This document shows positions 55,651-64,000 of a stretch of 64,000 nucleotides of DNA, piece after piece; the first letter of the stretch is position 1, and each line of letters starts with the position of its first letter. The stretch is from Flavobacteriales bacterium (GTDB lineage: Bacteria > Bacteroidota > Bacteroidia > Flavobacteriales > Flavobacteriaceae). The stretch is taken from positions 1 through 64,000 of the forward strand of contig JALWTX010000012.1 in the NCBI GenBank assembly GCA_026993355.1, in the 5' to 3' direction. The translations under genes and the position numbers were made by a program. A model generated the notes under the pieces. It searched no databases. It saw only the letters and a list, made by a program, of their open reading frames with translations, and was not told the DNA's origin.

Positions 55651-55658
55651 TATTTTTG
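55651..55658 (+). promoter_or_regulatory. -7 promoter element TATTTTTG for the 641-residue ABC-F gene
   Basis: A perfect TAnnTTTG match 16 bases before the ABC-F start codon. Confidence 0.45.
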
Positions 55659-55674
55659 ACCTTAAAAATTTATT

Positions 55675-57600
55675 ATGCTCAATTTGTCTGATGTCAGTAT
55701 TCGTTTAGGTGGTAATGACATTGTCCGTCATGTCAGTTTTCAGTTAAATCCCGGCGATAAAACCGGTTTGATAGGCCGTAATGGGATTGGTAAGTCAACC
55801 CTTTTAAAAGCAATTGCCGGTGAAATAGAGCCTGCTGAAGGACAAATAAGTATTTTGAAAGGACACAAAACCGGTTACTTAAAACAAGATATTGAGTTTG
55901 AGGATGGTGCTACTGTTTTAGAAGAAGCTTATAAGGCCTTTGACGAGATACAAAGTATTGAAAATAAACTTAAATCCGTCGAAAATGAATTAGCTATCCG
56001 AACCGATTATGAAAGTCAGGCTTATATGCAATTGTTGGATGATTATCATCATTTACAAGAAAAATTTCAATTGATAGGCGGTTATCAATACAAAGGAAAT
56101 ACCGAAAAAGTTTTAAAAGGTTTAGGCTTTACAGAAGCGGATTTTAATAAACCGGTCGAAAGTTTTTCAGGTGGCTGGCGTATGCGTATTGAGTTGGCTA
56201 AAATATTATTGCAAGACAATGACATTTTATTGCTCGATGAGCCAACCAACCATTTGGATATCGAAAGTATTTTGTGGTTTGAAAATTTCTTAAAAAATTA
56301 CAAAGGTATTTTACTGCTGGTCAGCCACGACCAGATGTTTTTGGATAATGTCACCAACAGAACCATAGAATTGACGCCTTTTAAAACCTATGATTTTCCA
56401 AAACCTTACTCCGAATTTTTAAAAATCAAAGCCGAACTTATAGAAAAACAACAACAAGCCGCTAAAAATCAAGCCAAAGAAATTAAAGAAATGGAACGCT
56501 TGATTGAAAAATTCAGATACAAAGCCACCAAAGCAAGTTTTGCGCAATCCTTGATTAAGAAATTGGATAAGATAGAGCGTATTGAAGTGGAGGAAGTGTC
56601 GCAAAAGGCCATGAATATTCAGTTTCCGGTGGCACAAGCTTCCGGGAAAATAGTTTTTGAAATGGCGCATTTATATAAAAGTTACGGCAACAAAGAGGTG
56701 TTGAAAGATTTGAATTTAATCATTACCAAAGGCGAACGGCTGGCTTTTGTCGGACAAAATGGTACCGGTAAAACTACTTTGTCTAAAATAATGGTGGGGC
56801 ACTTAGAACCGACTGCCGGTCATATCAAAGTCGGCCATAATGTCAACATTGGGTATTTTGCCCAAAACCAATCGGCTTACCTTAAGCCTGATTTGACTGT
56901 GTTGGAAACAATAGAAGCGGCTTCAGATGACAGTAATCGTGCTAAAGTACGCGATATTTTAGGGGCCTTTCTTTTTTCGGGCGATGATGTCCATAAAAAA
57001 GTGGGTGTACTTTCCGGTGGTGAACGTAATCGTTTGGCATTGGCCATTATGATGCTACAAAAATTTAATGTGTTGGTGATGGACGAACCTACCAACCATT
57101 TGGATATTCCCTCAAAAAACGTGTTGCAAAAAGCCCTTTTGCAATTTGAAGGCACTTTGATTGTCGTCTCGCATGACCGTCATTTTTTACAAGGTTTAAC
57201 CGACAAGACCATTGAGTTTAAAGATAAAAGTATCCAAGTCCATTTGGGCGATATCGATTATTTTTTACAAGAACGCCAAGCTGAGAATTTTCGTATTATT
57301 GAGCAAAAGAAGGAATCTGCTGAGCCGGCCTCTACTGCTAAAAAGAAAACCGATTATACCCAACGGAAAGCCGGTCGAAAATTGCGTCGCCAGCTGACAA
57401 ACCGTATCCAAAAAGTTGAAAAAGCAATAGAACAGCAAGAAGCGATTATTGCTGATATGGAAACAATCTTGACTTCGTCCAACCCACCATCCGATCCTGA
57501 TTTTTTTGCAGATTATGAGACAGCTAAAAACAAACTGGCAGAATGGATGAATGAATGGGAAGTCCTTCAAACTGAATTAGAAGAACTCCCTGAAATATAA
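55675..57600 (+). CDS. ABC-F family ATPase (Uup-like, with C-terminal coiled coil)
   Basis: A 641-residue soluble protein with two ATP-binding cassettes and no membrane segment. NBD1 has GRNGIGKST, FSGGWRMRIELAK and [14 protein letters not shown]2 has GQNGTGKTT, LSGGERNRLALA and [11 protein letters not shown], so both sites look active. A linker rich in charged helices (KNQAKEIKEMERLIEKFRYK) and a C-terminal coiled coil (LTNRIQKVEKAIEQQEAIIA) follow the Uup plan. ABC-F proteins act on the ribosome or on nucleic acids; the exact function is not readable. Confidence 0.92.
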   Translation: MLNLSDVSIRLGGNDIVRHVSFQLNPGDKTGLIGRNGIGKSTLLKAIAGEIEPAEGQISILKGHKTGYLKQDIEFEDGATVLEEAYKAFDEIQSIENKLKSVENELAIRTDYESQAYMQLLDDYHHLQEKFQLIGGYQYKGNTEKVLKGLGFTEADFNKPVESFSGGWRMRIELAKILLQDNDILLLDEPTNHLDIESILWFENFLKNYKGILLLVSHDQMFLDNVTNRTIELTPFKTYDFPKPYSEFLKIKAELIEKQQQAAKNQAKEIKEMERLIEKFRYKATKASFAQSLIKKLDKIERIEVEEVSQKAMNIQFPVAQASGKIVFEMAHLYKSYGNKEVLKDLNLIITKGERLAFVGQNGTGKTTLSKIMVGHLEPTAGHIKVGHNVNIGYFAQNQSAYLKPDLTVLETIEAASDDSNRAKVRDILGAFLFSGDDVHKKVGVLSGGERNRLALAIMMLQKFNVLVMDEPTNHLDIPSKNVLQKALLQFEGTLIVVSHDRHFLQGLTDKTIEFKDKSIQVHLGDIDYFLQERQAENFRIIEQKKESAEPASTAKKKTDYTQRKAGRKLRRQLTNRIQKVEKAIEQQEAIIADMETILTSSNPPSDPDFFADYETAKNKLAEWMNEWEVLQTELEELPEI

Positions 57601-57606
57601 TCATCC

Positions 57607-58953
57607 TTATTTTTTTGGGTGGGATTTGAGCCATTGTTTAAGATCTTTTACTTCATAAGGTTCGGCAATTATTTCATTTTTATTATTCAAAATAAAAAAG
57701 CTTGGTGTGGCATGTATGCCATATGTTTTTACAATCGGATTTTCCCATTTTTTTAATTTGATACCATGATAAAAATTGGGGTATTTCAAATGTTCGGTTA
57801 ACCAAGGTTCTTTATCAGATTCCAACCCGATGGCTATGACATTAAAGTCTTTTCTGTTTTTCATCAATTCACGAATTTTGGGCATGGCTCTCAAACAGTG
57901 AGGGCATGTAGAACTCCAAAAAATAAGCAGGTTGTAAGGTTTTTTTGAGGTTAGTTGGTATAAATGCCGTTGGTGTCCTGCTAAGTCGTCAAAGTTGAAA
58001 TCTGGGGCCTTTTCGCCAATAGTTAAGCCAATCAAATCTAAAATTTTATGTACATCAAACTTCTTTTGAGTCTCGGCAGGCATATGTTTTATATATTTGT
58101 CAATCAGCATTTTGGACACCCGTCCATCGACATTGACAAAAGAAGAGGTAAGTGAATAGATAAGGTTGTTTTTATAGGTTTGATTTTTAATCAAGGGCAG
58201 TATGCTTTTGATCCGTTTAAAGTAAACTAAATGCTTTGTTTTAGGGTTCTTAGGTGGATTTAAAGCAAAAATATAGGCATTTATTTTGTTGATTAAAATA
58301 TTTGAATTTTGTAAATCTTTATCATTAAAATCCACCTGATCAAAGAAATGTTCTTTTCTTTCTTCAAAATATTTGGCTGCGTTTGTCAAATTTGCCGGAT
58401 AATATTCAGCCATATTTTTAATATATTTATGGGCCAATAATCCTTTAGATTGATTTAAAGCTTTCTGCTGTAATGCCTTTAGTTTGCCGGTATATTTCAG
58501 GTAATCCGTCCGGTCTTTCGGTGTTAATTCTCCTAAAATCAATTTTTTTTCGATTTGATTTATTTTTGATACCCATAAATTATGTTTGCCGGCATAAGGA
58601 AGAAAAACTTTATTTTCTTTTGAGCGGCTAATCAGTATTTTATTATGTTGGTGTGGGTAGATTTCTAAATTGATTGGTTCGTTGTTGTAGATAAAATAAA
58701 CATAATTGTGCTGGTTCATGTCATACATCAGTAAATACATGCCCGGGGTGAGCTGAGACATATTGTAAACAAACAAACTGTCCTTGTCTTGCCTTTTATT
58801 ATTGATATAATTTTGTTTGACGTCTTTCAGTTGATATAAAACACTCCAGGGATAGTTTTGTGGTGGATGAATTTTTGCTTTCAACTTAACAGGTTTTTGC
58901 GCCGAGACAAGAGATAACATACTTAAAGTAAGACCTAATAAAAAATTTTTCAT
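57607..58953 (-). CDS. TlpA-like thioredoxin-fold exported protein
   Basis: A 448-residue exported protein (signal peptide ending LSLVSAQ). Residues about 18-110 look like a small beta-sandwich of the DUF4369 kind (AKIHPPQNYPWSVLYQLKDV). A helical middle follows, then a C-terminal TlpA-like thioredoxin domain from about residue 313 (IGEKAPDFNFDDLAGHQRHL), with active site STCPHC and cis-Pro HATPSF. It probably reduces periplasmic disulfides or supports cytochrome maturation. Convergent with the 641-residue ABC-F gene, seven bases apart. Confidence 0.85.
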   Translation of the reverse strand: MKNFLLGLTLSMLSLVSAQKPVKLKAKIHPPQNYPWSVLYQLKDVKQNYINNKRQDKDSLFVYNMSQLTPGMYLLMYDMNQHNYVYFIYNNEPINLEIYPHQHNKILISRSKENKVFLPYAGKHNLWVSKINQIEKKLILGELTPKDRTDYLKYTGKLKALQQKALNQSKGLLAHKYIKNMAEYYPANLTNAAKYFEERKEHFFDQVDFNDKDLQNSNILINKINAYIFALNPPKNPKTKHLVYFKRIKSILPLIKNQTYKNNLIYSLTSSFVNVDGRVSKMLIDKYIKHMPAETQKKFDVHKILDLIGLTIGEKAPDFNFDDLAGHQRHLYQLTSKKPYNLLIFWSSTCPHCLRAMPKIRELMKNRKDFNVIAIGLESDKEPWLTEHLKYPNFYHGIKLKKWENPIVKTYGIHATPSFFILNNKNEIIAEPYEVKDLKQWLKSHPKK

Positions 58954-59010
58954 AACATATTTTTTTTATTATAAAACAAATATCATACCTTTTGCTGACA
59001 TATGAAAACA

Positions 59011-59646
59011 TTACATAACATATTTGTAGATGGCTATAAAATGCGCTAAACTCCCCAATAATACCCATATATGAAAAATAGCATGGTTAAATTTTAATTT
59101 ATCCAAACTATAAAAAATAGCCCCGACGGTGTAAAAAATACCGCCGGCAATTAGCCAATAAATTCCATTGACCGGCAAATTTTGCATCAATGGTTTAATG
59201 AAAAATATGGCAATCCAACCCATCGAAACATATAAAATAGTCGAAAGGGTGTTATATTTTCCTGTAAAGAAAAATTTAAGAACCATGCCGGTTATGGCTA
59301 TAGTCCAAATTAAAATTAACAGTACCAAACCCCAAAAACCTTTCAATGTAATCATAGCAAAAGGGGTATAAGTGCCGGCTATCAGTACAAAAATAGCAGC
59401 ATGATCTAAAATGTTTAAAAGGCGTCTTTTAGAAGGAATTTTAGCGGCATGATACAAGGTGGAAGCCATATAGAGCAGCAGCAAACTTATACTATATATG
59501 ATGGCTGCAATAAATTTAATTTTATTGTGTGACTCAATGGTTTTTTGTATAAGTAAAAAACCGGCGATTATACTAAAAATTATGCCCAAAAGATGGGTAT
59601 AAATGTTGAGTTTCTCTTCAAATGGCTCGTATGTGTTAATTTTCAT
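59011..59646 (-). CDS. hemolysin III family (PAQR-type) membrane protein
   Basis: A 211-residue inner-membrane protein with seven hydrophobic helices. Conserved family residues are EKLNIYTHLLGIIFS in the first helix, the middle MASTLYHAA and LDHAAIFVLIAGTYTPF, and the final FNHAIFHIWVLLGSLAHFIA, whose His residues form the putative zinc site of PAQR proteins. Bacterial members (TrhA, YqfA) affect membrane composition or energetics; true hemolysis is not implied. Confidence 0.93.
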   Translation of the reverse strand: MKINTYEPFEEKLNIYTHLLGIIFSIIAGFLLIQKTIESHNKIKFIAAIIYSISLLLLYMASTLYHAAKIPSKRRLLNILDHAAIFVLIAGTYTPFAMITLKGFWGLVLLILIWTIAITGMVLKFFFTGKYNTLSTILYVSMGWIAIFFIKPLMQNLPVNGIYWLIAGGIFYTVGAIFYSLDKLKFNHAIFHIWVLLGSLAHFIAIYKYVM

Positions 59647-59682
59647 TTAAAAAATCTTTGGCTAAATTAATTAGTTTTTTAC

Positions 59683-59712
59683 AAAAAAAGCCATCCAAAA
59701 GGGATAGCTTTT
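59683..59712 (-). terminator. rho-independent terminator after the 540-residue ABC-F gene
   Basis: Read on the minus strand: AGCTATCC (59709-59702), a five-base loop, GGATGGCT (59696-59689) and then a T run. It begins 29 bases past the stop codon of the ABC-F gene. Confidence 0.85.
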
Positions 59713-59740
59713 ACAATAGATATTTTTTTGGTTGCTTGCG

Positions 59741-61390
<1,650 letters not shown>

Positions 61391-61442
61391 CGATATTTTT
61401 GGAACCTAAAGTGTATATCATTAAGGCTTTTAGAGCGCTATA

Positions 61443-61841
61443 TTATAAATTTTTTAAAACCCATTCGTTAACGGCATCCAGCAAATCTTCAACGCGCAAA
61501 GCATTTTTTTGCGAAATGTAATTTTTACTGATAGTTGAAGGATTCCCGGTCAATAAACGGCTGACTTCACTCCAGTTAATATAGTCTTTGATATTGTCAA
61601 CCCGAGCAGCCGGTTTAGGCTTTTTGTTTTTGGGTTTTAACTCTTTGTATATCAATAATTCTTTTGGATTTTTTTGAACAACCACATAGGGTTCTTTCAT
61701 TTTTATAAGCGTTTTGGCATAATGCTCTTCCAAGTCCATAGTTATTCCATTGGACATTTCTATTTCCAATTTTTTCCCTATTTCAAAGTCAACTTTCTGT
61801 TGACAAGTTATTACAACTTGTTTGTTTGCTTCTATTTTCAT
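61443..61841 (-). CDS. hypothetical protein with possible C-terminal helix-turn-helix
   Basis: A 132-residue cytosolic protein of no recognised family. Residues 1-65 look beta-rich (KIEANKQVVITCQQKVDFEI, KMKEPYVVVQ). A Lys/Pro-rich linker (ELKPKNKKPKPAARV) follows. The C-terminal ~50 residues are helical; INWSEVSRLLTGNPSTISKN resembles a helix-turn-helix recognition unit, but the match is loose. Codon use resembles the surrounding chromosome, so it is probably a real gene. Confidence 0.6.
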   Translation of the reverse strand: MKIEANKQVVITCQQKVDFEIGKKLEIEMSNGITMDLEEHYAKTLIKMKEPYVVVQKNPKELLIYKELKPKNKKPKPAARVDNIKDYINWSEVSRLLTGNPSTISKNYISQKNALRVEDLLDAVNEWVLKNL

Positions 61842-61896
61842 AAGTTATAAATTTAAAGATTAACAATCGTACATTTTAATTGAATTTTCGGGCAAC

Positions 61897-62673
61897 TTAT
61901 TCATTTTTATTAAGTTGCATTTTACGGCCGTCAAATTCGACATAGGTGAAATGGGTTAACCAATCACCGGTATTTAAGTATGTTGCGTGGTCATTAAGCG
62001 GTATTTCCAAGGGCAAATGCCGGTGGCCAAAGACAAAATAATTAATGTCAGGCTGTTTTTTTAAATAATTTTGAGCATAAATATAAAGCCACTCTTTTTC
62101 TTTACCATGAAATTGTTGATCATATTCCCCGCTGATCAATTTATTTTTTTGTGATAAATATTTGGCCAAAGTCAGGCCAATATCGGGGTGTAACCAACGA
62201 TACCCCCATTGCGCAACAGGGTTGCGAAATAGTTTTTTAAGCCATTTGTAAGCCCTATCTCCCGGGCCAAGCCCATCACCATGACCAATAAAAAATTTTT
62301 TATGGTTAATTTCAAAAATTTGCGGCTCAAAATAAATTGGAATGCCCAATTCTTCGGTCAAATAATTTTTCATCCACATATCATGATTCCCTACAAAAAA
62401 ATAAACAGGTAAACCATTATCGGTTAATTCAGCCAATTTGCCTAAAACCCTTGTAAAACCTTTTGGTACAGCTTGTTTATATTCATACCAAAAATCGAAC
62501 ATATCCCCCAAAATAAACAAAGCACCAGCATCGGTTTTTATATTTTCAAGCCATTGAATAAAACTTTTTTCCCGGTTTTTGCTGGGTATTTTAGCGTCTA
62601 ATCCAAAATGGTGATCAGATATAAAATAAGCTTTTTTCCCCTTGGGCAAATAAATAGTATTATTGTTGGTCAT
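61897..62673 (-). CDS. lpxH: UDP-2,3-diacylglucosamine diphosphatase (LpxH)
   Basis: A 258-residue metallophosphoesterase that makes lipid X during lipid A synthesis at the inner membrane. The metal-binding blocks are ISDHHFG, GDMFDFWYEY, FVGNHDMWM, IGHGDGLGPGDRAYKW and FGHRHLPLEI. The LGPGDRAYK loop is characteristic of LpxH. Three in-frame ATGs exist (62709, 62691 and 62673); 62673 was chosen because the others overlap queD by more than 30 bases. Translation is probably coupled to queD. Confidence 0.88.
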   Translation of the reverse strand: MTNNNTIYLPKGKKAYFISDHHFGLDAKIPSKNREKSFIQWLENIKTDAGALFILGDMFDFWYEYKQAVPKGFTRVLGKLAELTDNGLPVYFFVGNHDMWMKNYLTEELGIPIYFEPQIFEINHKKFFIGHGDGLGPGDRAYKWLKKLFRNPVAQWGYRWLHPDIGLTLAKYLSQKNKLISGEYDQQFHGKEKEWLYIYAQNYLKKQPDINYFVFGHRHLPLEIPLNDHATYLNTGDWLTHFTYVEFDGRKMQLNKNE

Positions 62674-63112
62674 CGGCAAACCATTCGGCATAAGACGTTC
62701 CTGTTTCATACAAACGCAGGTGGTGCAGTTGCATATTGTCCGGCAGGTGGGGCATAATCCGTTTGGCCATGTCCTGAATCATCATTTCTCCGGTGGGTTG
62801 AAAATCGACCAATAAGATATGATGACCGCGTTTTATTAAAAAATCACCAATTTCTTTATAGGAAGTGTTTTTGTTTAAGACCAGGGCATGGTCATAATCA
62901 TCTACAACATATTTCTTGACAATTTTTTTCAGGTCGCCAAAATCGATGACCATTCCGTATTTTACATTATCCGGATCGGTAATAGGTTCACCCATAACCG
63001 TTACTTCCAAGGTATAGCTATGGCCATGCACATTACGACATTTGCCATCGTATCCGGCCAAAGCGTGCCCGGTATCAAAATGAAATATTTTTGTCAATCT
63101 TATTTTTGCCAT
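62660..63112 (-). CDS. queD: 6-carboxytetrahydropterin synthase (QueD)
   Basis: A 150-residue enzyme of the queuosine pathway that converts dihydroneopterin triphosphate to 6-carboxytetrahydropterin. The zinc ligands are H16 (HFDTGHAL) and H29/H31 (NVHGHSYTLEV), and the catalytic Cys is C25 in GKCRNVHG. DYDHALVLN and the C-terminal LYETGTSYAEW carry the other conserved acid and His positions. No queE, queC or queF lies in the window. It overlaps lpxH by 14 bases. Confidence 0.93.
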   Translation of the reverse strand: MAKIRLTKIFHFDTGHALAGYDGKCRNVHGHSYTLEVTVMGEPITDPDNVKYGMVIDFGDLKKIVKKYVVDDYDHALVLNKNTSYKEIGDFLIKRGHHILLVDFQPTGEMMIQDMAKRIMPHLPDNMQLHHLRLYETGTSYAEWFADDQQ

Positions 63113-63125
63113 TGTTTTTTATTTT

Positions 63126-63320
63126 TTAATTATGTTCCTCTTCAAAAGCTTCTTCTTCGTAATTATCAAAATCATCTAAATCTTCCGGCCCATTATAATG
63201 TTTGGTAAAATACCAAACCAGCAACATGGTAATACCAAAACCTAAAATAACGGGTAGTAAGGCTGTCAGCCAATAACTTAGTTGATATACAATTCCTTTA
63301 TGTGCCGCAGTTAGAAACAT
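63126..63320 (-). CDS. small single-helix membrane protein with acidic tail
   Basis: A 64-residue protein: one membrane helix at about 14-36 (WLTALLPVILGFGITMLLVW), then a strongly acidic C-terminal tail (GPEDLDDFDNYEEEAFEEEH). The ATG at 63320 was chosen; the longer frame from a TTG at 63338 would overlap the -7 promoter element at 63336-63343. No family is recognised. It leads the unit containing queD and lpxH. It could be a small accessory subunit of a membrane complex, but nothing in the sequence proves this. Confidence 0.6.
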   Translation of the reverse strand: MFLTAAHKGIVYQLSYWLTALLPVILGFGITMLLVWYFTKHYNGPEDLDDFDNYEEEAFEEEHN

Positions 63321-63335
63321 AGAGATACTTTTTAA

Positions 63336-63343
63336 CAAAGATA
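63336..63343 (-). promoter_or_regulatory. -7 promoter element TATCTTTG for the small protein / queD / lpxH unit
   Basis: A perfect TAnnTTTG match on the minus strand, 15 bases before the ATG at 63320. Confidence 0.45.
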
Positions 63344-63452
63344 ATCATTTTTTAAATAAGACTTTTATCTTCTGGTGTTTTAAGTGGCCGGTAAAAAAAT
63401 ATATATTAAGGTGTGCAGTACGGTAAGGAGCAAAACATACTGATAAAATCTG

Positions 63453-63460
63453 TATATTTG
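63453..63460 (+). promoter_or_regulatory. -7 promoter element TATATTTG for ffh
   Basis: A perfect TAnnTTTG match 23 bases before the ffh start codon. Confidence 0.5.
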
Positions 63461-63483
63461 CAATCGTAAAAAAATGCCGAATT

Positions 63484-64000
63484 ATGTTTGATAATTTAAC
63501 ATCTAAATTAGATAAAGCCTTACATGTTTTAAAAGGTCATGGGCGTATAACCGAAGTCAATGTTGCCGAAACAATGAAAGAAGTACGTCGTGCGTTGCTC
63601 GATGCCGACGTTAACTATAAGATTGCAAAACAATTTACCAACCGTGTTAAAGAAAAAGCCTTAGGACAAAATGTTTTAACTGCCTTACAACCCGGGCAAT
63701 TAATGGTTAAAATTGTAAAGGATGAGCTGACTGATTTAATGGGTGGACAGGCAGAAGGTTTGAATTTATCCGGTAACCCCAGCGTGATTTTAATGTCCGG
63801 ACTTCAAGGTTCGGGTAAGACTACTTTTTCGGGCAAATTGGCCAATTGGCTCAAAACCAAAAAAACCAAACAACCCTTGTTGGTTGCCGCCGATGTTTAC
63901 CGGCCGGCAGCTATTGATCAGTTAAAGGTGGTAGGCGAACAAATAGGTGTAGAAGTTTATACCGAACCCGAAAATAAAAATCCGGTTGAGATAGCCAAAA
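63484..64000 (+). CDS. ffh: signal recognition particle protein Ffh, cut by the window edge
   Basis: The first 172 codons of the SRP54/Ffh GTPase. The N-terminal helical bundle covers about 1-90 (DNLTSKLDKALHVLKGHGRI, ADVNYKIAKQFTNRVKEKAL). The GTPase G1 loop GLQGSGKTTFSGKLA is at about 105-119 and VAADVYRPAAIDQL is the next GTPase block. The missing part should contain the rest of the G domain and the Met-rich M domain that binds 4.5S RNA and signal sequences. Confidence 0.95.
   Translation, partial: MFDNLTSKLDKALHVLKGHGRITEVNVAETMKEVRRALLDADVNYKIAKQFTNRVKEKALGQNVLTALQPGQLMVKIVKDELTDLMGGQAEGLNLSGNPSVILMSGLQGSGKTTFSGKLANWLKTKKTKQPLLVAADVYRPAAIDQLKVVGEQIGVEVYTEPENKNPVEIAK

Overview
The window reads as chromosomal DNA of a low-GC Bacteroidota, most likely a member or relative of the Flavobacteriia. 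The reasons are a PorT-type T9SS gene next to a menaquinone methyltransferase gene, the bamD / Bacteroidota-type omega / coaBC / DUF4835 gene order, BatD/BatE proteins, DUF5686 and DUF4382 families, a DksA/TraR-like protein with a reduced zinc finger, and many promoters of the TAnnTTTG type with few Shine-Dalgarno sequences. No rRNA, tRNA, CRISPR array, transposase or integrase was recognised. The right edge cuts the SRP GTPase gene ffh.

Layout. 0-6.5 kb: housekeeping genes on the plus strand (Crp/Fnr regulator, panB, RluA-type pseudouridine synthase, BadF-type sugar kinase, aspartate aminotransferase, menG, porT, a small membrane protein). 6.5-12.0 kb: a very AT-rich two-gene island coding for an 1153-residue SF2 helicase with a C-terminal PD-(D/E)XK-like nuclease and, overlapping by 8 bases, a 669-residue protein of unknown family. 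This is the best candidate for an undescribed, defence-like system. 12-19.3 kb: MATE pump, DUF5686 outer-membrane protein, two tandem small membrane paralogs, polyprenyl synthase, isoaspartyl peptidase lipoprotein and a c-type cytochrome lipoprotein. 19.5-24.5 kb, minus strand: a two-gene restriction-modification system that looks BcgI-like (nuclease fused to methylase, plus a specificity subunit), then a ferritin-like/VIT iron transporter, lspA and a DksA-like gene. 24.5-25.5 kb: a non-coding kilobase with REP-like inverted repeats and a 55-codon membrane ORF. 25.5-31.9 kb: ileS, a LapA-like protein, a ParDE module with its operator and a frameshifted toxin, a DUF202 protein and cysK.

32-43 kb: Ppx/GppA phosphatase, the AmmeMemoRadiSam pair AmrS/AmrB, the bamD-rpoZ-coaBC-DUF4835 block, a DUF4382 lipoprotein with a clear terminator, yaaA, a PAP2 phosphatase, a Cys/Met-type PLP enzyme and a methyltransferase. 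43.3-48.5 kb: a periplasmic folding cluster (three parvulin-related proteins) followed by a MoxR ATPase. 48.5-64 kb: DUF4919 protein, gamma-glutamyltransferase, glnS, batD-batE, two ABC-F ATPases, a TlpA-like thioredoxin, a hemolysin III family protein, and an lpxH/queD/small membrane protein operon.

Most genes serve translation, envelope assembly, cofactor synthesis and redox or iron handling. The accessory content is confined to the 6.5-12 kb island, the restriction-modification pair, the REP-rich spacer and the degenerate ParDE locus. Family calls come from motifs read by eye and remembered family features; no database search was run.
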